Below are positions 1 through 5,030 of a stretch of 5,030 bases of DNA, in pieces. Each line of letters begins with the position of its first letter. Positions within the stretch are counted from its first letter, which is position 1. Under the pieces are notes generated by a model, which was not told the origin of the DNA, searched no databases, and worked only from the letters and a program-made list of their open reading frames with translations. A program made the translations under genes and the position numbers. Origin of the DNA: Prevotellaceae bacterium (GTDB taxonomy: Bacteria; Bacteroidota; Bacteroidia; Bacteroidales; Bacteroidaceae). The DNA is taken from assembly GCA_030536165.1 (NCBI GenBank), contig JAUNQM010000171.1, positions 1-5,030 of the forward strand, read 5' to 3'.

Positions 1-27
1 GTAAATAGTCAAATAGTAAATAAGTCT

Positions 28-417
28 ATGTCTATCTTTTCAAAAATAGCAGCAGGTGAGATACCAAGCTACAAGTGCGCAGAAAACGAAAAGTTCTATG
101 CTTTTCTCGACATCAACCCAATAGCAATGGGACATACACTCGTTATCCCTCGCCGTGAAGAAGACTATATCTTCGACCTTAGCGACGAAGAGTTGCAAGA
201 GATGATTGTCTTTGCAAAGAAAGTTGCCAAGGCCATCAAGGAAGCTTTCCCTTGCAAGAAAGTAGGCATGGCAGTGCTTGGACTTGAAGTGCCACATGCA
301 CATATCCACCTCGTTCCGCTCAAAAGCGAAGGCGACATGAACTTTGCAAACAAGCTCCATCTCACAGAAGACGAATTCAAGGAGATTGCTGCAAAGATTT
401 ACTCAAACTTCAAGTAA
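28..417 (+). CDS. HIT family protein (histidine-triad nucleotide hydrolase)
   Basis: This 129-residue protein is the full length of a small, single-domain HIT protein. The histidine triad is visible as H90-A-H92-I-H94 followed by LVPL, and by family knowledge the middle histidine (H92) is the nucleophile that attacks the alpha phosphate of a nucleotide conjugate. The N-terminal half carries the usual nucleotide-binding stretch: F26-L-D28 through G35-H36-T37-L-V-I-P-R. Bacterial relatives are HinT-like nucleoside phosphoramidases or dinucleoside polyphosphate hydrolases; the sequence does not decide between these substrates. There is no signal peptide or membrane segment, so it should be cytoplasmic. 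The ATG at 28 gives the usual family N-terminus (MSIFSKIAAGEIPS), with no Shine-Dalgarno sequence in the 27 bases available. The gene ends 60 bases before a strong hairpin terminator. Its own promoter lies outside the window. The family call is firm; the exact substrate is unknown. Confidence 0.96.
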   Translation: MSIFSKIAAGEIPSYKCAENEKFYAFLDINPIAMGHTLVIPRREEDYIFDLSDEELQEMIVFAKKVAKAIKEAFPCKKVGMAVLGLEVPHAHIHLVPLKSEGDMNFANKLHLTEDEFKEIAAKIYSNFK

Positions 418-441
418 TGTTTTTATCGTATAGACACAAGA

Positions 442-463
442 TGAGTTATCTGTAGATAGCTCA
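442..463 (+). repeat. Imperfect inverted repeat in the 3' region of the HIT gene
   Basis: TGAGTTATCT (442-451) faces AGATAGCTCA (454-463). All ten positions pair if one T-G wobble (446/459) is allowed; the innermost pair probably stays open, leaving a four-base loop. No T-run follows, so it is not a terminator by itself. It lies between the HIT stop codon and the terminator hairpin, and could stabilise the mRNA end or be incidental. Seen directly; function unknown. Confidence 0.5.
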
Positions 464-476
464 GTCATAAAATATC

Positions 477-523
477 TTTTGCCTAATGACAATAATCATA
501 TTGTGCGTTAGGCAAAATTTTTT
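477..523 (+). terminator. Rho-independent terminator after the HIT gene
   Basis: A perfect ten-base inverted repeat, TTTTGCCTAA (477-486) and TTAGGCAAAA (508-517), is followed at once by six T (518-523). The stem extends inward through a G-T wobble (487/507), a G-C pair (488/506), a one-base bulge (505) and five more pairs (ACAAT 489-493 with ATTGT 500-504), leaving a small A/T-rich loop. The side before the hairpin has no comparable A-run, so it acts best for + strand transcripts, ending the HIT message about 60-105 bases after its stop codon. Confidence 0.85.
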
Positions 524-532
524 ATATACAAA

Positions 533-565
533 TTTTAGGTAGAATAATTTTTTTTGCTAATTTTG
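533..565 (+). promoter_or_regulatory. Candidate Bacteroidetes-type promoter for the 602-1180 gene
   Basis: TAATTTTG at 558-565 matches the -7 consensus TAnnTTTG used by the primary sigma factor of Bacteroidetes. About 20 bases upstream, TTTTA at 533-537 is a weak match to the -33 TTTG element. Transcription would start near 571-574, giving a leader of about 30 bases before the TTG at 602. The position just downstream of the terminator at 477-523 fits a new transcription unit. The -7 match is exact; the -33 element is poor. Confidence 0.6.
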
Positions 566-588
566 CAAAGCAATAACATCTAATAGTC

Positions 589-596
589 AAAGGAAG
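589..596 (+). promoter_or_regulatory. Shine-Dalgarno sequence that supports the TTG start at 602
   Basis: AAAGGAAG at 589-596 contains AGGA (591-594), seven bases before the TTG. An in-frame stop (TAG, 584-586) lies just upstream, and no ATG occurs in frame until residue 34 of the protein. The site therefore decides the start. None of the other four genes here shows a comparable sequence ahead of its ATG. Confidence 0.7.
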
Positions 597-601
597 AAAT
601 C

Positions 602-1180
602 TTGAATACAGAAAACATAAACTGGGCTGAGAATGTGGTGCTCGTCGATGGCGATTACATTAACAAGGTGGCTTTCGACCTTACGGTGAACTTTGAGCGA
701 ATGCTTGAACGTCGCATACCACAGGCCGACTTACCTCATTGGATTGACTGTGTTGCGCTCGATGGGGGCATACGCGAGGGCGACAACAATGTTCAAGTGG
801 TGTTTATCCACAAGAAAGATAAACTCACTAACTTCAAACCTTCAGCCTATAACGACATTGACGGCAAGGCATTCAAAGACACGATTGCCGAGTTTGAAAT
901 GAGTGCGTACCCTGTGGAGGAGATTATCAGTAAGGAAGACTTTTTCATCCAGGTGCTCAGTCTTCTTAAAAACGAAAAGGAGATAAAGCGAATCATGGTC
1001 GTGCCCGACATTGCTTATATAAATAATGTAAAGCATGAACTTCGCGATGCAGAGGATAAAAGCATAACCGTCTTTGCTATGCAGCCAATAGCTGGAGGTA
1101 ACTTCCGCCAAGAGATACTCGGCTATTCACTCATGAGCGCCCTCGGCATCACTGCCGAAGAAATAGAAAAGAAACAATGA
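602..1180 (+). CDS. Conserved hypothetical protein, Bacteroidales type (possibly DUF6621), TTG start
   Basis: The 192-residue product resembles hypothetical proteins I associate with Bacteroidales genomes, perhaps those named DUF6621; I am unsure of that label, and the function is unknown. It is soluble, with no signal peptide or membrane segment. The sequence suggests alternating strands and helices: a hydrophobic strand ending in an acidic pair (VVLVDGD, 12-18), a second strand (WIDCVALDGG, 47-56), a third (VQVVFIH, 64-70), and late in the protein RIMVVPD (130-136) followed by a helix and ITVFAMQPI (155-163). An early V-D-G-D and a later hydrophobic strand ending in D recall NYN/PIN-like nucleases, but this is only a fold-level guess. 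The TTG start is fixed by an upstream in-frame stop (584-586), a good Shine-Dalgarno sequence and no nearby ATG. A promoter lies at about 533-565. recA follows after 51 bases, so the two may be co-transcribed. Confidence 0.85.
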   Translation: MNTENINWAENVVLVDGDYINKVAFDLTVNFERMLERRIPQADLPHWIDCVALDGGIREGDNNVQVVFIHKKDKLTNFKPSAYNDIDGKAFKDTIAEFEMSAYPVEEIISKEDFFIQVLSLLKNEKEIKRIMVVPDIAYINNVKHELRDAEDKSITVFAMQPIAGGNFRQEILGYSLMSALGITAEEIEKKQ

Positions 1181-1231
1181 TTTTATTATAGAAACACAGC
1201 ATAAACATATAACCGCAAAATAAATAAACTT

Positions 1232-2251
1232 ATGGCAACAAAGAAAGAAACAGTATCCGTTGACACTCAGGAAGGCAAGTTGAAAGCCCTTCAGGCAGCA
1301 ATGGATAAGATTACAAAGGACTTTGGCAAGGGTGCAATCATGCGCCTTGGCGAAGAAAAAGTTGAAAATGTTGAGTCAATTCCTTCAGGTAGTATAGGTC
1401 TCGACATTGCTCTCGGCGTTGGTGGCTATCCAAAAGGCCGTATCATCGAAATCTATGGTCCAGAAAGTTCTGGTAAGACGACACTTGCCATTCACGCTAT
1501 TGCCAACGTGCAGAAGGCTGGTGGTGTGGCTGCATTCATCGACGCAGAGCATGCCTTCGACCGTTTCTATGCAGAGAACCTCGGCGTTGACATCAACAAC
1601 CTTCTTATAGCACAGCCAGACAACGGCGAGCAGGCTCTTGAGATTGCAGACCAGCTGATACGCTCGGCTGCTGTCGATATCGTAGTCGTTGACTCCGTTG
1701 CAGCCCTCACTCCTAAGGCCGAGATAGAAGGCGATATGGGCGACAACAAAGTTGGTTTGCAGGCTCGACTCATGTCGCAGGCTCTACGCAAACTTACAGC
1801 AACCATCAACAAGACCAAGACCACTTGCATCTTCATCAATCAGTTGAGAGAGAAGATTGGTATCATGTTCGGAAACCCTGAGACTACTACAGGCGGTAAC
1901 GCACTCAAGTTCTACGCAAGCGTTCGCCTCGACATTCGCAAAGTCACAAGCATCAAGGATGGCGACAACGTCATCGGCAATCAGGTGCGCGTGAAGGTTG
2001 TAAAGAACAAGGTGGCTCCTCCATTCCGCAAGGCTGAATTTGAAATCACTTTCGGCGAAGGCATCTCTCGCATCGGCGAATTGGTTGACCTTGCAGAGCA
2101 GAATAGTATCATCAAGAAGAGCGGCAGCTGGTATAGCTACGACGGACAGCAACTTGCTCAGGGACGCGATGCCGTAAAGAGAGTCTTTGCAGACAATCCA
2201 GAGCTTTGCGAAGAGATAGAAGCAAAGATTATGGCTTCGTTGAAACAATAA
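1232..2251 (+). CDS. recA: Recombinase RecA
   Basis: RecA forms ATP-dependent filaments on single-stranded DNA, carries out homology search and strand exchange, and acts as co-protease in the SOS response where a LexA-type repressor exists. The 339 residues show every hallmark: Walker A GPESSGKT (76-83), the catalytic glutamate E106 in DAEHA, Walker B DIVVVD (149-154), loop L1 around EIEGDMGD (164-171), the glutamine sensor Q204 in FINQ, DNA-binding loop L2 FGNPETTTGGNAL (213-225), and the VKVVKNK stretch (254-260) that lies at the ATP interface between subunits. The protein stops at ASLKQ and lacks the long acidic tail of the 353-residue E. coli protein. The start at 1232 gives the normal N-terminus; no Shine-Dalgarno sequence is visible. 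The 51 bases upstream hold no evident promoter or palindromic SOS operator. The next gene begins after 39 bases, without a terminator. Confidence 0.99.
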   Translation: MATKKETVSVDTQEGKLKALQAAMDKITKDFGKGAIMRLGEEKVENVESIPSGSIGLDIALGVGGYPKGRIIEIYGPESSGKTTLAIHAIANVQKAGGVAAFIDAEHAFDRFYAENLGVDINNLLIAQPDNGEQALEIADQLIRSAAVDIVVVDSVAALTPKAEIEGDMGDNKVGLQARLMSQALRKLTATINKTKTTCIFINQLREKIGIMFGNPETTTGGNALKFYASVRLDIRKVTSIKDGDNVIGNQVRVKVVKNKVAPPFRKAEFEITFGEGISRIGELVDLAEQNSIIKKSGSWYSYDGQQLAQGRDAVKRVFADNPELCEEIEAKIMASLKQ

Positions 2252-2290
2252 GGAGCCAATATTCCACATAAATATAAAAGCAACCGAATT

Positions 2291-4309
2291 ATGAAAAAGA
2301 CATTATTATCATTGATAACCACTATGGCAATATCAGGCACTGCTATGGCACAAGGCATCGGACTTCATCTTGATAATCTCAACACACAGATGAATCCAGG
2401 AACCGATTTCTATGAATTCGCATGCGGAGGATGGCGCAAGGCTAACCCTCTGAAACCAGAATACCCACGCTTCGGTAGCTTCGACGCTATCGCAGAGCAA
2501 AACCGTGAGCAGATTAAGGAACTCATCACTGAGCTTGCTTCAAAGCCTCAGGAAAAAGGATCTCTCGGACAGAAGATTGGCGATATTTACAACATGGTGA
2601 TGGACTCTGCACGCCAGAACAAGGATGGCGTCAAGCCTGTTCTTGCCGACCTTAAGGCTGTTGAGAAGATTAAGAAGCGCGAAGCCCTTATAGCACAGTA
2701 CATAAAGAACGACAGCCAAGGACTTGGCTTCATCTTCGGAGCAGGTCTCGGTGCCGACATGATGGAGTCAACGAAGAACCTCCTGAGCGTAGGTCAGGGT
2801 GGATTGACACTTGGCAACAAGGACTACTACACTAAGGACGACGACGCTACAAAGAAAATCCGCGAGGGCTACAAGCAGCACATCATCAACATGTTCAAGC
2901 TTGTCGGCGACAAGGAGAGCGTAGCAAAGCGCAAGATGGAGTCTGTCATGGCTATCGAGAACAAGATTGCCGACAAGAACAAGACACGCACAGAACTCCG
3001 CGACCCAGCATCCAACTATCACAAGATGTCGTATGCCGACCTCAAACGTGACTTCGCAGGCTTCCCTTGGGACGAATACTTCGCTGCAAGCTACATCACT
3101 GATGTTGACTTTGTTGACGTTGGTCAGCCTGAAGCAATCAAGAACGACATTGAAATCCTCAATACAGCCGACCTCCGCCAACTCAAAGACTATATGGAAT
3201 GGCAGATTCTCAACGGCTCATCAGGCGTACTTGGCGACGAAGTCTATGCAGAACACTTCGATTTCTTCGGTCGTCAGATGTCGGGCACAACACAGATGCA
3301 ACCACGTTGGAAGCGTGCCGTAAATGCATGCAACGTGCTTGGCGAGGCTGTCGGCGAAATGTATGTAAAGAAGTATTTCCCTGCAGAAAACAAGGCACGT
3401 ATGCTTCAACTCGTGAAGAATCTTCAGATTGCACTCGGCGAGAGAATCGACCAGCAGGACTGGATGAGTGCTGAGACAAAGAAGTTGGCAAAGGAAAAAC
3501 TCGCTGCTTTCTACGTAAAGATTGGCTACCCTGACAAGTTCAAGGACTACAGCAAACTCGAAATAGACCCAACCCTCACACGTTATGAACTCAGCAAGGT
3601 CATCACAAGATGGGCTATGAAGAAGGAAGTAGAGGAGAAGTACAAGAAGCCTGTTGACCGAGACGAATGGTTCATGACTCCGCAGACAGTAAACGCTTAC
3701 TACAACCCTACAACCAACGAAATCTGCTTCCCAGCAGGTATTCTTCAGTATCCATTCTTCGATATGAGCGCCGACGATGCATTCAACTACGGTGCCATAG
3801 GCGTTGTAATCGGCCATGAAATGACTCACGGATTCGACGACCAGGGCAGTCAGTTTGACAAGGACGGTAATTTCCACAACTGGTGGGCAGAAGGCGATGG
3901 CGACAAGTTCAAGGAAAAGACACAGAAGATGGTTGAATTCTTCGACGGAATCGAAGTGCTGCCAGGTCTCCACGCTAACGGTACACTCACTCAGGGCGAG
4001 AATATTGCCGACCACGGTGGTCTTAAGATTGCCTACACCGCATTCAAGAATGCAACCAAGGACAACCCTCTTCCAGAGAAGAACGGTTATACTCCAGAGC
4101 AGCGTTTCTTCCTGTCTTACGCCAACGTATGGGCACAGAACATTACGGAAGAAAACATGCGACAGCTCACCACAATGGACCCTCACTCACTCGGAGAATG
4201 GCGTGTGAACGGCGCCCTCCCACAGATTGACGCTTGGTACGACGCATTCAACATCACCGAGAAAGACAAGATGTTCATACCAAAAGACAAACGTGTAAAC
4301 GTGTGGTAA
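2291..4309 (+). CDS. pepO: Secreted M13 family zinc metallopeptidase (neprilysin/PepO-like)
   Basis: This 672-residue endopeptidase belongs to the neprilysin/PepO family, which cleaves oligopeptides. A signal peptide is clear: MKK, a hydrophobic core (4-14), then an A-x-A site (18-20) before Q21. No lipobox cysteine follows, so it is probably periplasmic or released rather than a lipoprotein. The N-terminal M13 domain starts at PGTDFYEFACGGW (36-48) and runs to roughly 420. The catalytic domain carries NAYYNP (468-473, substrate backbone binding), H509-E510-M-T-H513 (two zinc ligands and the catalytic glutamate), E570-N-I-A-D574 (third zinc ligand and supporting aspartate), and DPH632 with R638, equivalent to the transition-state and carboxylate-binding residues of neprilysin. 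It ends in NVW, where animal enzymes have C-x-x-W; only C45, C347 and C479 are seen. The catalytic set is complete. It could share a transcript with recA. The gene name is by family resemblance. Confidence 0.95.
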   Translation: MKKTLLSLITTMAISGTAMAQGIGLHLDNLNTQMNPGTDFYEFACGGWRKANPLKPEYPRFGSFDAIAEQNREQIKELITELASKPQEKGSLGQKIGDIYNMVMDSARQNKDGVKPVLADLKAVEKIKKREALIAQYIKNDSQGLGFIFGAGLGADMMESTKNLLSVGQGGLTLGNKDYYTKDDDATKKIREGYKQHIINMFKLVGDKESVAKRKMESVMAIENKIADKNKTRTELRDPASNYHKMSYADLKRDFAGFPWDEYFAASYITDVDFVDVGQPEAIKNDIEILNTADLRQLKDYMEWQILNGSSGVLGDEVYAEHFDFFGRQMSGTTQMQPRWKRAVNACNVLGEAVGEMYVKKYFPAENKARMLQLVKNLQIALGERIDQQDWMSAETKKLAKEKLAAFYVKIGYPDKFKDYSKLEIDPTLTRYELSKVITRWAMKKEVEEKYKKPVDRDEWFMTPQTVNAYYNPTTNEICFPAGILQYPFFDMSADDAFNYGAIGVVIGHEMTHGFDDQGSQFDKDGNFHNWWAEGDGDKFKEKTQKMVEFFDGIEVLPGLHANGTLTQGENIADHGGLKIAYTAFKNATKDNPLPEKNGYTPEQRFFLSYANVWAQNITEENMRQLTTMDPHSLGEWRVNGALPQIDAWYDAFNITEKDKMFIPKDKRVNVW

Positions 4310-4335
4310 CTTTAGCATTTACAATGTACAATTAG

Positions 4336-4370
4336 GTTCCAAGTTTCAGGTTCCAAGTTCCAAGTTCCCA
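4336..4370. repeat. Five-unit heptamer direct repeat, GTTCCAA-like
   Basis: Five seven-base units lie in exact register: GTTCCAA (4336-4342), GTTTCAG (4343-4349), GTTCCAA (4350-4356), GTTCCAA (4357-4363) and GTTCCCA (4364-4370). Three are identical and the other two differ by one or two bases. The array begins 27 bases after the M13 peptidase stop codon. Just before it, TTTACAA and TGTACAA (4318-4331) form another pair of related seven-base units, in a different phase. Array seen directly; function unknown. Confidence 0.8.
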
Positions 4371-4378
4371 CGCTCGTC

Positions 4379-4399
4379 ATCCTGAACTTGATTCAGGAT
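4379..4399. repeat. Palindromic intergenic element (perfect 8-base arms)
   Basis: ATCCTGAA (4379-4386) and TTCAGGAT (4392-4399) are perfect inverted copies around a five-base loop, CTTGA. No T-run follows, so it is not an intrinsic terminator. The wording (GTCATCCTGAAC, then TTCAGGATCT) resembles dispersed intergenic repeats that I recall from several bacterial genomes; that is memory, not a search. An outer pairing of GTTCC (4364-4368) with GGAAC (4407-4411) could enclose it in a larger structure. Confidence 0.65.
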
Positions 4400-4440
4400 C
4401 TCCTTCGGAACGAACACACCCCCGTACAACCGTAATTGTT

Positions 4441-5030
4441 ATGCGCAAAGACCTTTTCTACTACTACAGCAAACAAGACTGCATAGCACTCATTGTGCTT
4501 GCAGTCTTAATTGTTGCTGCGGTCATCTTCTCCACATTCTTTGGCGGAAACAATACCTCTGCCAACGATGTAGAAAAGGATTCTTTAGCAATCGTCGCCG
4601 ACAAACAAGCCGCAGAAAACGCTTCCACGCAGTCTGCGCCTTATTATAATACCGAAAAACGAAAGGTTGAAACATTCCCCTTCGACCCAAATACTGCCGA
4701 CAGCACTCAGCTTCTCCGCCTCGGATTGGCGCCTTTCCAGGTGCGAAACATCTATCGTTATCGTGCCGCAGGAGGCGTATATTCGCGCAAGGAAGACTTT
4801 GCACGGCTCTACGGACTTACAAAGGGCGATTACGACCGCCTTGCTCCTTACATAAGAATAGCCGACCGATTCCGTCCCGCATCCGATTTCGTAAGTTCAG
4901 GTAGCACTTATGACAGGGGCAAAAAAAAAGATAACGAATCAAAATCTCTCGGTGAAACCGCAGAAAATTCGACATACAAGCCGAAGATTAGTCACGGAGA
5001 ATACGTTTCCGTAAACGCAGCCGACACCAC
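4441..5030 (+). CDS. Helix-hairpin-helix protein, membrane-anchored (ComEA-like), 3' end beyond window
   Basis: An open frame runs from the ATG at 4441 to the window edge with no stop: 196 complete codons plus two bases, so the C-terminus is missing. The N-terminus has charged residues (MRKDLF), then one strong hydrophobic segment at about 15-34, consistent with a membrane anchor and the rest outside the cytoplasmic membrane. A low-complexity linker (35-78) leads to FPFDPNTADSTQLLRLGL (79-96), which opens a helix-hairpin-helix unit running to IRI (138-140). A second linker rich in K, S and E (145-188) leads to VSVNAADT (189-196), which looks like the start of a second unit cut by the edge. 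Such units bind DNA without sequence specificity in ComEA-type proteins; that role here is inferred from the family. No Shine-Dalgarno sequence is seen. Nine A in a row (4921-4929) lie inside the second linker. Confidence 0.88.
   Translation, partial: MRKDLFYYYSKQDCIALIVLAVLIVAAVIFSTFFGGNNTSANDVEKDSLAIVADKQAAENASTQSAPYYNTEKRKVETFPFDPNTADSTQLLRLGLAPFQVRNIYRYRAAGGVYSRKEDFARLYGLTKGDYDRLAPYIRIADRFRPASDFVSSGSTYDRGKKKDNESKSLGETAENSTYKPKISHGEYVSVNAADT

Noticed and set aside
1..27. AAATAGT repeats at the window start (3-9 and 11-17, with a variant at 18-25)
   Set aside because: They are too short and A/T-rich to separate from chance, and the left context is missing.
1181..1231. Possible SOS operator or promoter before recA
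   Set aside because: The 51 bases are A/T-rich, but I see no palindromic operator and no TAnnTTTG element, so I make no call.
1784..2269. 161-codon open frame on the - strand opposite recA
   Set aside because: It lies opposite the conserved RecA core, has no recognisable domain and no ribosome site, and is explained as a codon-bias shadow.
2252..2290. GGAG just after the recA stop as a ribosome site for the M13 peptidase gene
   Set aside because: It lies more than 30 bases before the ATG at 2291, too far to act as a Shine-Dalgarno sequence for it, and no hairpin terminator is present either.
2967..3474. Overlapping + strand frames inside the M13 peptidase gene
   Set aside because: They have no independent motifs, and the in-frame peptidase reading is continuous and conserved in type.
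3221..4186. Long open frame (321 codons) on the - strand opposite the M13 peptidase gene
   Set aside because: The + strand encodes a peptidase with a complete set of catalytic motifs across this range. The antisense product is rich in Cys, Leu and Val and has no recognisable domain, as expected from the complement of a codon-biased gene.
4523..4855. Short frames on both strands within the start of the helix-hairpin-helix gene
   Set aside because: The continuous frame from 4441 gives a membrane anchor and a recognisable helix-hairpin-helix unit; the short frames give arginine-rich or low-complexity products without domains.

Overview
The window reads as a stretch of ordinary bacterial chromosome from a member of the Bacteroidales, most likely Prevotella or a close relative. 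The evidence is the RecA sequence style (for example the DAEHAFDRFYA and AQPDNGEQ stretches), a TAnnTTTG-type -7 promoter element, start codons mostly without Shine-Dalgarno sequences, A/T-rich spacers, and a conserved hypothetical protein of a kind I associate with Bacteroidales. This placement rests on pattern recognition, not on a search.

All five genes lie on the + strand. In order they are: a HIT-family nucleotide-binding hydrolase (28-417); a 184-base spacer with two hairpins, the second a good intrinsic terminator, followed by a Bacteroidetes-type promoter; a conserved hypothetical protein that starts with TTG (602-1180); recA (1232-2251); a secreted M13 zinc metallopeptidase, PepO-like (2291-4309); a 131-base spacer with a five-unit heptamer array and a palindromic repeat-like element; and the 5' part of a membrane-anchored helix-hairpin-helix protein (4441 to the window edge).

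The terminator at 477-523 and the promoter at about 533-565 separate the HIT gene from what follows. The hypothetical gene, recA and the M13 peptidase gene are only 51 and 39 bases apart, with no terminator and no clear promoter between them, so they could share a transcript. Their products (unknown, DNA recombination, envelope proteolysis) do not suggest one pathway. The last gene lies beyond a repeat-rich spacer and may be a separate unit.

I found no new system, mobile element, CRISPR array, RNA gene or defence cassette. The items most worth a second look are the TTG-started hypothetical protein next to recA, the repeat elements at 4336-4399, and the nine-A tract inside the last gene. No gene-free stretch exceeds 300 bases.
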